A stretch of DNA of 64,000 bases from Amphibalanus amphitrite (lineage: Eukaryota > Arthropoda > Thecostraca > Balanomorpha > Balanidae): positions 368,501 to 432,500 of the forward strand of contig NW_024881961.1 of the NCBI RefSeq assembly GCF_019059575.1, written 5' to 3'. Shown here piece by piece: positions 20,587 through 33,301 of the stretch; positions within the stretch are counted from its first letter, which is position 1, and each line of letters starts with the position of its first letter. A program made the translations under genes and the position numbers. A model generated the notes under the pieces. That model was given only the letters and a program-made list of their open reading frames with translations, was not told where the DNA came from and did no database searches.

Positions 20587-23500
20587 TCAAAAGTAATTAA
20601 AAAGCGCCGTATGCGCCTCATATAGCATTCCTTGCGTCAAAACTGAAGAATCTGGCATCATTTCGACAGCCGACATCTCTTGAGCCTGCAGCTCACTAAC
20701 AGTTCCCGGGTCTGCCACTGTGGCGCTAGTATCGCTATACTCCTGTCCAACGCTCTCCGCTTCCTTCCACTGCTCCGACGTCCAAATGGAACCACCGACC
20801 TCGATCTGAACTCCACCTTGATCGAAATCAGAAGCGCTTTGACCTGAAGCAGACCCTTCCGCGTTTCTTTCCACAATCGCCTCGAGCGACTGCTGTGTAT
20901 CTCCTGACGCACCGGAGCTCACGCCTTGCCCTTCCGTCGCCCGGTCCACCCCATCACACCGTGCAGCAGTCACAGGCGCCACCTCAGCAGCACTGTACTT
21001 CAGATTCTCCGCACCAACTCTCTCCACGTCCGCAGCATGCTTGTTGGAGTAGTGTCGCTTCAGCTTCTGCTTGTCCTTGTAGTCTGTGCCGCAGAACTGG
21101 CAGCGGAACGGCATCTCGCCCGTGTGGACGCGGAGGTGCCGAAGCCACACAGAACGCGTGATGAATTGGCGGCCGCACACCTGAGGCGCATGCGCAGAAA
21201 ATCGTCAGTGGAGTAAGAATGGAAGGAACTCGATGCAAAACCAGGAAAAGCACCTCATGGTGATCAAGAGCGGACTGGTGACGATCAGGAGTAGGGTGAC
21301 AATCCGGAGCAGATTGAAGAGATTGGAAGCGGATTGGTGACGACTTCGAACTTCGAAGCGGGGAGCGAGTGACTGGAATGATTCTCCTTAGTCTTGGAGA
21401 CTCACCAACGATTCAGGACTCACCCACTGAGTGCCGACTAGTTAGTCTCTTGATGAAGGATACCAGGAAACAAGACAGCAGGTCAAGCGGAGTGAAATAA
21501 TAACGCTCCAGGATGCTGACGTCGAAGACTCCTCCTTTTGGTGGAGGAGCGATTTAAAGGAGACGACGGAACAGGGACAATTTGAACCGATGCTAGGAAG
21601 GAAATGAATCAATGCATATTGCAAAGGGGCATATCGATCGAGAAAAAATACATCCATCATCCAGCATCTGTGATGATATTACAAACATTTTTACAGTCCC
21701 TTTCAAGTTTCAACAATTCAACGAAAGAAACTAACTAAATGAATGACAAAACAGTACATCCAGCTACATCACGGGAAACCTGTGGTTGCAATGACCGAAG
21801 AGCCCAAACCTCCCCACCATTTAATGATCCCTGCCCCTCTGCTGATCCGTACAACCCGCTGTGGACTCACCTGACACTGAAAGGGTCGCTCCCCGCTGTG
21901 GTGCCTCCTCGTGTGGAACCGCAGCGCCGTGCTCGTTTTGTACGTCACTCCACACAGCTCACACATGTAGCTCTTCCCGGCTCCGTGCGCCCTTTCGTGG
22001 CGCTTCAGGCTCTGCTCACAGGTAAACGTCTTCTCACAGACTGCACACTTGGAGCGCGGTTCGCGCGGAACGCTCGCGCCATCTGATGTGTCTCCCGCGC
22101 GTGGCTCGGGATGGTTGGCACGCTGATGACGCAGAAGTCCCGCCCGACTGAGGAATCCCGTGCCACACTTTGCGCACAGATGAGGCCTCGTATCGCCATG
22201 GGTGTGACGATGGTTTGCCAGTTCGTGGGGGAAGAAGAACGCTGCTGGACAAAGCGAGCAGCGATGGCGACGGTCACCCGCGTGACGGCGGAGGTGGGTG
22301 GAAAGGTCGCTCGATTTGGCGAAAGAGCGAGAGCACAAGGTACATGGGAACGGTCGTTCACCCGAATGCTGTCGCTGATGGTCCCGTAAATACCGTGCCG
22401 TTACAGATTTTCCGCAGATCGGGCACGGAAGCCTTCTCGCGGTGCTCGCGGGCTTTCCGGACTTATTGGCGGGTATGTCCTGTCTTCCCGATGATGCCAT
22501 TGATGGTTGAGTTGAGGTCATGGTTGATGTGTTTGAAGACGATGAGCCATTTCTTGCTACTTCAGTGACACCTTCATGTGCCTCATTCCCTTCGTGTAGG
22601 GAATGAGTAGATGACAATGTAGTTTGCACTGTCATGGAATGTTGAGTTGTCTGGTTACTGGCTGTTGAGGTCGCTGGATCTGATACAGGTAGTTGGGATG
22701 ATAATGGCAAAGAGCAGCTGCCATTGTGATTGTCGAGTGACACCTGGGTGATTCCATCATATTTCACTGGCCTGAAAAAAAATGAGATGTCTGTTAGAAT
22801 AGATGCACTTGAATACAACCAAGAAATCAGGAACAAAAAGTTAAAACAGGTTAAGCATTAAGTTAAAAGACATATACCAAACCTATTGTTGAATCTTTAA
22901 GAGTTATATGAATATAAGATTCAACATTCAAGGAGAGAACCCTTCCCAAAATATAATGGGTTCAGAAATAGACACAAAAAGAAGAGCTGCGAGAAAGACA
23001 AAGAACAGAAATCACCTGTTAACCTACCTGTACACACTCAAAATAGCCTCCTTGAGCTGACCCAGTCTCTGCTGCAGTGATCCAGCCTCTGACAGGATGT
23101 GATGGCACCTCTGACACAGGAAGCAAGAGGACATGTTGGCAGGCTCCAGATCCTGTCCCAGGAGTCCAGCCAAGACTGGCAGCAAGCAGGCCTGGAAAAT
23201 GAAGGGTTATTGATAGTGCCTACCCTGTGGTCAGTTCACAGTTGGAAGGCACAACAATTGATTGAAAGTATTTCTTGACATATTTTCAGGCATGAATTCA
23301 AACTCGATTGGACCGAATAAAAAAAAAAACAGTGATCTATATTGTTGAACAAAAATTAATGTTTGACTATGGTCATTGCCAGTTATGAATTAGTTTTAAA
23401 ATATAGGTGCTTACCTACTCATTTCCTTGTTCATTTATTACAACAGGTACGTAAGGCCATTACAAAACACTGAAAAAATCATGCTTTAAAATATTGAAAG

Positions 23501-23664
23501 AAGTACCCAGGAGAACACTGCAACCTAGGTTATTGTTTCATCAAAATGTGATACACAATAGCAGTGTAAGACCATTCCATCCATGACTGCAGACTTACAT
23601 TATTTTCCTCGTATTGTTGAGGCTCGGCAACACCGCAAACTAGACATTCTTCAGCTGCATTCAT
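20587..23664 (-). CDS. ZAD and C2H2 zinc-finger protein
   Basis: Four coding exons on the minus strand: 23599-23664, 23028-23191, 21871-22771 and 20587-21180, all with GT..AG borders and matching phases, giving 574 residues. Exon 1 starts with MNAAEECLVCG and, with exon 2 (MSSCFLCQRCHH), supplies the two Cys pairs of a ZAD domain, the dimerisation module of arthropod zinc-finger regulators. A Ser/Thr-rich linker follows. Exon 3 holds six C2H2 fingers, the fourth and fifth separated by a longer linker; the linker before exon 4 is split by the intron inside the next finger start (FQCQ then VCGRQF), and exon 4 adds two fingers, making eight, then an acidic, Gln/Ser-rich tail that could activate transcription. 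It is probably a nuclear DNA-binding regulator; targets unknown. An AG acceptor just upstream of the ATG suggests a further 5' UTR exon. Confidence 0.88.
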
Positions 23665-24477
23665 ATTGAAAGTATATACAGAAGGAAATTCATAGAACTG
23701 TCACCAATGCTGAAAATAAAGGCAGTCATTATTATCACACACACAGTAGCTGAAGCCACAGTTAGGCATGAAATGATGCAGGTAATAGGTACTTAATTAG
23801 TCAATGCTAGCAAAGAGGGAAGTTAAATTAAAAACGACATTCCATGTAGGTACCTTTACACTTAATTATGAATAAGTTTGACTTACCATGATAAGGTATA
23901 CAAAAAAAAAACTTTAATTCAGGGAATATCTATGCCGTTCTACCATTCATCATTGAATGTTTCGGACGTGTTTCCGTTTCATTAAAGAGCTCAGTGGGTT
24001 TCACACATTGCATACATTAGTGGCGCAAAGAGCAAACTTTATTTTCGTTCAGTGATATTTTCTTTATTGATTTGATGACGTCATAAGTTTTGAATGAGCG
24101 GTGAACCGATTATGGCAGCTTTTTGACCCTTTTTAGCCATAATTTATCCTGCAATGCTGCGGAAAATAAAATAAAAATAAACGCTTCACATAGACACCGA
24201 ACTGCTGATTAAAACATAAAAGCAGTTCGAACTTTGAAAATCAATCGCTCTTTTTCAATGACGTCATTATTTGTATTATATTCCGATATTGTGATAACCG
24301 GCAGCTTTGCGGCGTTTATTTTTTTACGTGTTTTTGTTGTGGGCGGTTTCTCTGTGATAGGAAGGTGGTGCAGCCTGCAGGTAGGTTTCATGCAGATTTT
24401 ATCTGGTCAGTAGGTCTGGACTAAGTAACATTTTTCCGGAAGTTACCAGCAAGAGCTGGCAAATAATATCATTTGAC
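23665..24477. other. upstream region of the zinc-finger gene
   Basis: AT-rich sequence between the first coding exon of the minus-strand zinc-finger gene and the CR1-like insertion. It should contain the 5' UTR exon and promoter of that gene. I do not see a defined promoter motif. Confidence 0.4.
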
Positions 24478-26735
24478 TTGGAGTGTTACACCCAGCGGTC
24501 AGAGCCATCAGGTAATACCCTGAATTTCCACAAGGCCAACTTTGACCGAATGAATCTGCTTATGAGTTCAGCAGACTGGGAAGATCACATGCCCAAGACA
24601 GTGCAAGCAAGGTACAATCACTGGAAGAAGATCATAGAGGAAGCAACTGACAAGTGTGTGCCACCTGCCCTGCCCAAAGCAGCAAAGAAGAACATCTACA
24701 TCAACCGTGAGGCCCTGAAGCTGAAAAAGAGGAAGAGAACACTCTGGTTCAAATATGTGCAATCGAAAGACCCCATTGACCATGCCCGCTTTGTCCGATG
24801 CCGCAACGACCTCCGTCGGCTGACCAGAAATCTCCGTAGCAACTTTGAGAAGAGGCTTGTTAGAGAAGTCAAGGGGAATCCAAAGCCCTTCTGGCGTTAT
24901 GTCCACTCCAGAATGAAAACCCGGACCGGAGTAGAGGACCTCAAGCAAGCAGATGGTTCACTGGCTTCAAACAATGAGGACAAAGCAAGAGTGCTAAATG
25001 CGTTTTTCAGCAGCGTCTTCACTGAAGAACGAGATGATGTCCCAAGAATGCAAAATGGCTATTCTGGGTCAGACCTTGACATTCCAGAAGTGACACCAGG
25101 ACTAGTAGAAGCCAAGCTGAGGATGCTGAAATCTTCTAAGTCTCCTGGCCCTGATGGGATCCACCCAAGAGTTCTTGTTGAGACTGCCCACAACATCGCC
25201 CGACCACTATCTCTTCTCTTCAACGAGTCTCTGCAGACAGCAGACCTACCCCTGGACTGGAAGGCAGGTGAGATCGTCCCGATATTCAAGAAGGGCAACA
25301 AACAATCTCCTGCAAACTACAGACCAGTGAGTTTGACGGCAATTCCGTGCAAGGTCCTCGAGTCGATTATCCGCGACCACATCATGGAACACATGGTTGC
25401 GACCCAGCAGCTTAACAATGCACAGCACGGTTTCCGCCCCAAACGCTCTTGCGCAACCCAACTGTTGGTAACAATCGATGACTGGACCAAGGCGATTGAA
25501 CGAGGAAAGTCAGTGGACGCAATCTACTTGGACTTCTCAAAGGCCTTCGACACGGTACCTCACCAGCGACTACTGTGCAAGCTGAGGGCCTACGGAATAG
25601 GGGAGAGGCTGCTGCGCTGGGTGGAGAGCTTTCTGGTGGGCAGAAGGCAGAGGGTCATCCTGAACGGTGCGAAGTCCAGCTGGGCACCTGTCAAGAGTGG
25701 AGTACCACAAGGATCCGTGCTTGGGCCACTGCTGTTTGTAATCTATGTGAATGACCTTCCTGATGCTGTGCAGTGCAACATACAGATGTTTGCAGACGAC
25801 ACCAAAATCTACCGTTCACTGAGTAGCTCGTCAGACGCTGAAAGGTTGCAGGCGGACTTGAACGCAGCCATCGACTGGTCAGACATGTGGCAGCTCCACT
25901 TCAACGCAGAAAAGTGTAGAGTTCTGCACGTTGGAAGGGCCAGCGAAGGTCAGAGGTACTCCATGGGTGATGCACAGTTGGATGAAACCACCGTTGAGAA
26001 GGATCTTGGTGTCCTGGTCGACAGTGAGTTGAAGTTTCGGGAGCACGCTGCAGCTGCGGTGTCGAAGGCCACACGTGTCCTGTCCGTGATTCGCAGATCT
26101 TTCGAATCCATCGACGCAGAAACGCTCCCAGCTCTTTACAAAACACTGGTCAGACCTCACCTGGAGTACTGCAACACTGTCTGGGGCCCATTCAGTCGAG
26201 CGGACCAACAACGAGTGGAGAGGGTTCAACGGAGAGCTACCAAGTTGATACCAGCGATCAAGAACCTGCCGTACACTGAGAGGCTCCGACGTCTAGGTCT
26301 GCCGTCACTCTACTACAGGAGGCGACGAGGAGATATGATCGCGATATACCAGCTGCTGCACGGTGGAGTCGACCTGGATCCGGAGCTGTTTGTCACGCCA
26401 GCTGCCGCTGGTCCCACCAGAGGCCACGCCTGGAAACTGAGGAAACCGAGGGCTGAAACAAGAACGAGAAGACTCGCTCTTGGAGTCAGGGTCGTAAACG
26501 ACTGGAACGCCCTACCAGCATCGGTTGTTTCATCTCGCTCCTTGAATGCCTTCAAAGCCAAGCTCGACGCCCACTGGTCCCACCTCCAATACACCATTCA
26601 CATCAATGATGTGGCGTAGTGTGATATGACAATGAGGAAGTGACACAGTCAAGGAGCTCGATAAAGTAAGAGTCCTAAAGGCCAAGTGGCCTTCTAAATC
26701 TCGTACATCGTAAGTGTAAGTAAGTGTAAGAGGCT
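24478..26735 (+). mobile_element. 5'-truncated CR1-group non-LTR retrotransposon
   Basis: A 713-residue open frame (24478-26619) covers the reverse transcriptase and C-terminal region, without the endonuclease. Seen: SSKSPGPDGIHP, the ANYRPVSL motif, AIYLDFSKAFDTVPH with the first catalytic Asp, GVPQGSVLGPLLF, MFADDTKIY with the catalytic DD pair, then HLEYCNTVWGP, and the VVNDWNALPASVV ending common in CR1 relatives. The frame has no stops, so the insertion is recent or lightly decayed. The 3' end is a short repeat tail made of TAAGTG units (about 26708-26732). No ATG is expected because the 5' part was lost; target duplication not identified. Confidence 0.88.
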
Positions 26736-26944
26736 GGTTAAAACTAACAAATTTAATTTCTTTCAAGCCACCTCCAGTCCCTGATCAATGGAGACTGAGA
26801 CTAGCTAGGTAGGTATTGTATTTGGAGTCTATGCATTTCCTTTCATTCCAATATCTATCACTCTGCTCATTTTTCTGTTCAACAGGCTCTCAGAGCAATA
26901 TTCAGCAAATTATCAAGTCACCTAGACTTGAGAAATCTGGTGCC

Positions 26945-29900
26945 ATGATTGCTGGAGTCTCGCCCCTCGGCCAGACATTTCTGGGCACCCTCTTCACGTG
27001 GGGTGTCACAGCTCTGGGTGCTGGACTAGTCTTTGTACTGTCTGGATCACATGTAAGTACCTGGCTGTATGACCTTATTGCCCTGCTCACAGGGATGTTT
27101 TTAACAGCTTATGCCTCTGAAACAAGCTTCTTATAGCAATTATGACCTCATCCAGGCTAGTTATAGCCCTCAAGGATTTGTGCTGAATAGAAGCAGTGAT
27201 TGTTGAAATAGTTACTTCTGTTGGCCTGTCCCATTTCCAACAATTTTTGTTTTTTTGTGTTTATTATGGGCACTGCATTCTCAAAATATCCCTCCTGAAT
27301 TTAGTTGTCAGCACCAGCTTGTCTCTGACATACCTTCTTTCATTTGCAGCATGATGTCTTGGACGCCAGCCTGGGGTTTGCAGCTGGCGTGATGACGGCA
27401 GCTTCGTTCTGGTCCCTCCTGGAGCCGGCCCTGCAGATGGCAGAGACATCTGGCGGATACGGCGCGAACGGAGAGTTCGCGTTTCTGCCGGTGGCGGTGG
27501 GCTTCCTGGCGGGCGCCATGTTTGTTTCGGGAGCCGATGTTATGATGAAGAGATTTGGAGTGGATTCGTCTTCGCTGATGCTAGGTAAGGGAGGGCCCTG
27601 CAGGTCACTGGTCCCCTCTTGGGGTAAGGGGAAGATGATTGTATCATGGTCTCGTCTTACCCAAGATTTGTGTCTTACCTACAACTGGGATCAAGATGGG
27701 AAACATGAGATACGGATGTCTGTCATGAACGGGCTGCATATACCTAACTTTTTTGCCGTAACTTATTAGCAGTGTTCAAGTCCTATGTCATGTTTGTTTG
27801 GCTTATTACGGAGCGAGCGAAGCGAGCGGAGTCTTACGTAGAATAACGGAAATTTCTGAGTATGAGCGGCCGGCCGGCCGGCCGGCCGTGCGGACGCTTT
27901 TGCGAGGCTTATATCTCAGCAACCACTTGACCGATTTACACGCGGTAATTTTTGTAGGGTAGCTTCATTCCTTCTACCAAGTATTGGACTATTCCCGATG
28001 CATTTGGGTGACCCCTTATGCACGTGCCACGTGCAAAACGAAGAGGTGTCAGTTTTGTAATTGTTGCAATATCTCGGTAACTACTTGGCCGATTGCGCTG
28101 AAAGTTGGCATGTAGGTAGGCACCCACTAGGCACTGCATATCCATGTGCCAGAGTTGGGGTGCTGCTGCACGTGCGCACGTGCGGGGGTCGTTTCCAGAT
28201 CTCGAGAACGGCTGGACCGATGGCGCTCAAATTTGGTACACGATTAGGGACCAGTTACTAGGGTGCCGTGAACAAGTCAGTTGGGACCCATTTTGCACGT
28301 GCGCACGTGCAGGGTGCCGCTTCCAGATCTGGAGAACGGCTGGGCCGATTGTGCTCAAATTTGGCACATCGCTAGAGACCGGTTAGTAGGGTGCCGTGCA
28401 CAAGTCAGCTGGAGGTACCCCTTCGAAATTTCGCACGTGCAAGGCCCACCCTCTCGCTCGCTCCGTTAGTCGCCCCAAAAGGCGTTATACTGGTCTTAGG
28501 AGAAATCTGCCATGCAGCAAACCCTCGCGATTTAATCACGGACCTAACAACAACTCGGTGTTTTCTGCTCTTTCAGCGTCTCTGGATGACGGCGAAAGAG
28601 AGCATCGCAGCCGACGACGAATGGACAGCGAACGGGGCGAGGATCTGGTCGAAAACAGCGGCATGCTGTCAGGTATGGTGGGGGAAAATAACAGTGCATG
28701 CTGTGCCCTTGCAATCTAAGCCCAGCCATGAGGCGTTTACCGATAAACTGAGTGGACAAGTGCATCATCGCCAAGTGCGGACAGCGATGCACTCAGCTGC
28801 AGCCCCCTGATAAATCGTGCCTGATCTTATGCTTTCTTGAGCATTTGATGACGTCATGATTGCCTGTGCACTTCCTGTCATATCTGCTCAGCTCCTGTTC
28901 TGTTCAGTTCCATGCCCATTGCAATGCCTAGTCTCCCATCTATTCCGGCGTGATCAGCGATCGCAACTTACCCCTGGCGGCAGTTCTTCTAACTACCATC
29001 TCCCCTCCCGCCGACAGATGGCCTGCGTCAGCGCCGTACTCTGGGTAAAGGGAACGGCGATGGCGCGTCTGCCGGGCTGGATAGCCGGGAGGAGGAAGAC
29101 CTGTCTGCCCGCTGGAGGCGCATCCTGCTACTGATCATCGCCATCACAGTGCATAATATTCCCGGTGAGTGAACTCAACTGTGCACAGTTGTGTGTGACG
29201 GTCGCAGTGAATTCAGAGATGTGCGTGAGGAGTAGCTGAAACACCATGAAAGAACTGGAAGATTGTTTTTATGTTCTATTTTCTTTCTAACTGTGCTGCT
29301 TACTACAAAAAAAAAACGTGATGCAGACAAAAATCTGAGGGACACAATGATAAATGATGACATAGATTGGGCTTCATTCGTTTTCTACTGCGGGGATACC
29401 GCACTCGGCTCTAGGCTTGGTTTTGTTTTGGACCTTTTTTAGATCCTCGCTGGATTCCTATTACCTATATCAAAATTTTGGGCGTCTCTTGACACAATCA
29501 CCCTCTTATTACCCCCCCCCCCCCCCTCCCCCAGTGCTGTATCAGTCTGATGTTCTATTTCCCTCCGTCATTCAGGTGGACCTGGAACTGAATCCTGGGT
29601 CCCATCCTGACCTCTGTGAGTTATTAAAATATTGTGTTCGTGTTGTTATTCGCTGAAATACATAAAATCCCGATCTCTTCCAGTGCCGTCCACTGTCAGT
29701 GCCGTAGCGTTCTGGTCTGATGTTCTAATCCCCTCGCGGTTGCAGAGGGACTGGCGGTGGGTGTCGGGTTCGCCGCTGCCGGGAAAACGGCGGGCGCCAC
29801 CTTCGAGAAGGCCAGGTGAGTTGTCCTAGACACATTTCAGGGAAATTATTCGAATGCCCTTGTTGTTGTAAAGCAAAAGTTCTTTCTTCTTTGCTTTTCT

Positions 29901-32095
29901 GAAGTGTGGAAGGTTCGTTACATTGTGCATGGTTTTTAGCTACAACTTTTAAAGAAGAAACTGCAGAGATGGACCATCCGCATGAATGGCAGTATTTTCA
30001 TTCATGTATGTCCTGCATTTTAAGTGATTCTAACCACCCAGTTCATTGCAAGTCGCTGGCAGATTTCTAAGTTTTTATTTAAGAGTCTAGATTCACGAGT
30101 GATTGTCTTCTTAAGTCAGAGTGTGATCACCTTTTCTGCTTCATCAAAGCCCCAAACATTCTTGATTTCATTGCGTGACAGCTGTTTTCCTATGACCAAT
30201 GACCAACGAGCCTTCAATGAGGCTCTCCTTGAGCTACTGCCACCTCGCGGCAGACTCTGTAGGCTGTGATATAGATGTCGCCACCTCCGCTGCTCCACCG
30301 ACCCGCCCACCGATCTGCTATGCGATCGCCTGGTGCTGGTGTCATTGAACCTGAATAAATGCGATCGCATTTATACCGACGACGGCGGTGGACGGCGGCA
30401 GCGGCCGACCAAGGCCGTTACCGCGCGCCCCGGACAGTGGCGGCGCCAGGCGGCGGGAGGGAGGGGCGGTGACAAAGGGCGGAGGCAGGGTGATGGGAGG
30501 GGGGGGGGGGTGGTAATGAGGTCCGTTAAAAACGAAAACTCATGAGCAATGGATGTTGAATACCTTGAATTTTTTAATTGACAGTTGATGGCTTGGCGAG
30601 CTGTTAGAAATGTACCCGAAGCACCGGTACCTTAGCGAAATGTGATGACAAGGGCGACAACCACATGCTACGCGGTCTAATTATTGTTATGCGATCACCT
30701 AATTTCTCATGAATTCGATGGCTTAGATCAGGTCATAGACTTTTTAAAACACAACAGTATTTTTTATGAATGAAATTAATCCGACAAGACAGAAAAACTT
30801 ACCACCAAACCATTTTCCGGCTCGTTCGCATGATGCCAGCTGCACCCACTTTTCAATGACACTCGTCGAACATAATTTTCCTCTCCCGACCGACTCTCCC
30901 TCTTGCCCCACCATTCCCCTAGATATTTCCATTTACTGACTTTCCCTTCTCTTTCCCCTTCAGGAATCTAGCAGTCGGTATCGGCATTCAGAATTTCCCT
31001 GAGGGACTGGCGGTCAGTCTACCCCTGCGAGGGGCGGGCATGTCCAGCCGGCAGGCCTTCTGGTGAGTGTGACTGCGGGCTGCTTCAGAATAGAGACGAG
31101 ACTTAGATCAGCTGGTTTTGGAGGAAGTAAGAAAGCAGGGGAAGGGATATTTGTGGACTGGGATTGTCTTTTCAATCTGGTGAGAGAATTGTTAGTTTGC
31201 TGGGGCTTAGGGCGCATCGAAACAGAACCACTATGCGATCATGGTGATATAGAAAGAAGGTGGTGTTTGTCCAGTACGTGAGCTTAGTTTGTTGAAACGG
31301 TTTGTGATAGCTCACTGACCCCTCACCTTTTTCTTCTCCTCTTCTGATTACCTGCCATGTTTTTCTCTCATTCTTCTCACCCCCCCCCCCCCCCCCCCCT
31401 CAGGTACGGGCAGCTGAGCGGTATGGTGGAGCCCGCCGCCGGAATGCTAGGGGCCGTCGCCGTCTCACTCGCAGAGCCGCTCCTACCGTATGCTCTCAGT
31501 TTCGCCGCTGGAGCCATGATATACGTGGTGTTTGACGATATTGTGCCCGAGGCGCAGACGTGGTGAGTAGAACTGACGTCATTAGGTAAAATGACGCCAT
31601 AGGGTGCACATACAGACGAGGCGTGACATTTGTGCGGAGAATACGATGTTGAATGCAACGAAAATAATAAGACGCAAGTGATGTTAGCAAGCAAAAGTTT
31701 TTCCTATTACATGAAAAGCTCTGGTCGTTCATTTACGGTTAGAGCTGATGTTAGACTGAATGCTGGATCACCACATTATTTAGGCATCTAACGTTCATTA
31801 TTTTTTGTTTAGGATGTGCTGACTTTCTACTTCGTTTACCAGCTTACTACGATCAAAAGATCATAAGGCTCCGACATTCGATTCACAATGCTAAACCTTT
31901 CGAAGTTCATTATGTTAGAACGTGCACCCATCCCGTGCATGAGTCGCTGTGTTCAACCACTCGACATGTTCAACTCCTCGTCACGCTCTGAAGTTCACTA
32001 TGCTCTTCCTCCACAGCGGGAACGGTCGCCTGGCCTCCTGGGCTGCCATCGTCGGTTTCCTCATCATGATGTGTCTGGATGTCGGCCTCGGCTAG
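26945..32095 (+). CDS. SLC39A11: zinc transporter ZIP11-like (SLC39 family)
   Basis: Eight coding exons: 26945-27052, 27350-27584, 28577-28672, 29018-29164, 29746-29815, 30964-31062, 31404-31562, 32017-32095. All borders are AG..GT and phases fit, giving 330 residues, close to the usual ZIP11 length. ZIP proteins carry zinc into the cytosol through a binuclear centre in the membrane. Here the key helices read TVHNIPEGLAVG (His192, Glu196; split by intron 4) and [16 protein letters not shown] (Asn229, Glu232), followed by [10 protein letters not shown] and [10 protein letters not shown], and the C-terminus MCLDVGLG. The N-terminus [17 protein letters not shown] is the first membrane helix. A variable charged loop (about 115-178) lies between helices 3 and 4, as in the family. 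An acceptor at 26886 shows that at least one upstream, probably non-coding, exon exists. Intron 2 holds a repeat element. Confidence 0.93.
27799..28470. repeat. repeat element with 126-bp tandem units in ZIP11 intron 2
   Basis: The left end has TTACGGAGCGAGCGAAGCG and the right end CTCGCTCGCTCCGTTA, an inverted pair. A (CGGC)n run lies at 27867-27888. Inside are about four units of the form ATCTCGAGAACGGCTGGACCG...CAAATTTGG, with period 126 bp for the last pair (28197 and 28323) and CACGTGCGCACGTGC words between. Repeats with GCGAGCGAAGCGAGC ends are dispersed in many invertebrate genomes; no transposase is present. Confidence 0.65.
29816..30963 (+). other. ZIP11 intron 5
   Basis: The longest gene-free part of the ZIP11 locus after intron 2. 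A GC-rich, purine-rich tract (about 30380-30510, ending in poly-G) is the only notable feature. I see no nested gene. Confidence 0.5.
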
Positions 32096-32152
32096 CGGTG
32101 ACCACAGCTGCTGCGTCATCTGCCGGAACATGACGTCCTGGGATGGACTTAA

Positions 32153-32583
32153 AGGAAATAGTTCACTTTTAACATGGGGTTTGGAACTGGAATAGCAGTT
32201 TTGTTGCTTGCGCTGAGACTAGCACAAATCAGAAGTTTTCACGGCCCAACGATCACCCTAGACGAAGATATTCCATTTTTCGTTCCGAAAAGAGTGCCTT
32301 GCAGAGGAATGCGTGCCTTGCGGAGAAATGCAGTCACGTCATCGTCAGCCAATCAGAATGCTGCTTACAGCCGATGGGTTTGTCCTACGCAATATGATTG
32401 GTCAACGCGTAATAAGCTTCCGCGTCAAACATTATTTTATATAGAATATAGTTCTTCTTATACTAAAATATAGAAAATAATCCTTTTTACAAAAACGTTT
32501 TGTTTTATTTTCTGATCATTTTGAGCATAAAAAAACATAAATCCATAGCAAAATACTAATTTCAGGAAAGTGAACTATTTCCT
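32153..32583. mobile_element. TTAA-flanked MITE just after ZIP11 stop codon
   Basis: 431 bp between TTAA at 32149-32152 and 32584-32587. The terminal inverted repeats are AGGAAATAGTTCACTTT and its reverse complement, essentially perfect. It begins 57 bp after the ZIP11 stop, so it probably lies in the 3' UTR and may supply the poly(A) signal (AATAAT/AATAAA-like words). No transposase. Confidence 0.8.
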
Positions 32584-32587
32584 TTAA

Positions 32588-33301
32588 GGTTACCTCGCCT
32601 TACGGCCTCTACATAAAGGGCGACTTGGGTGTGAAGATGTTAAAAAGAGACCTTGGGCTCCCAAGGGATGATGTCCAGTTGTGGGGATGAAGTGGGAATA
32701 GTTTGGGAAAGTTTGAAAGAACGTGAAGTTGGTTTTGGTTTGTGACTTTTAGTTGTGTGACGAATGCCGAATGGTGCCTAGTGCCTACCTTATTGTTGCA
32801 TTTGTTGGAGCTGGTTTTGGAAAGGCCGCAAGCGATCATTCGTTGGCTTCATATTACATGATAAACCTCTTGCGATGCACGGCAGTCCAGGGGACCAAAA
32901 AGCTCGAAGTTGAATGTGACATTTGTTGCGAATTTCAGTCATTTGAGTATAATCATTTGATGACTCAAATCACCTGCACACTTATTTCTTCCCTTCGATC
33001 TAATGGAGAGCATTTTTTCTCAAAATGGATATGAAATAATGTCATTGATTTGATGGAACCATCCATTCATTCTTCTTGCAACGATTTTAAATGAGTTTAC
33101 TTTCATGAATGTAAACATGCTGCATAAAAGATCTCATCGGAACAAAACATTGCCTACCAAAACAATACTACTCCGCTCCAGCTCTGAATCATTTACCGGA
33201 AGCTACTTTACTATGATAAATAATTGTTGTATCTCTGTTATAATGTTGAAAAAATCGGATTGTCATAATCCAGGCACGTCACATTTTCTGGGGCGTCCTA
33301 G
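32588..33301. other. gene-free stretch
   Basis: AT-rich sequence between the ZIP11 3' region and the next retrotransposon. No gene or defined repeat seen. Confidence 0.4.

Noticed and set aside
20895-21253. Plus-strand frames opposite the zinc-finger exon
   Set aside because: Shadows of the C2H2 coding sequence on the other strand.
30333-30545. Arg/Gly-rich frame in ZIP11 intron 5
   Set aside because: Follows a GC-rich purine tract and lacks any domain; the ZIP11 exons on both sides splice across it.
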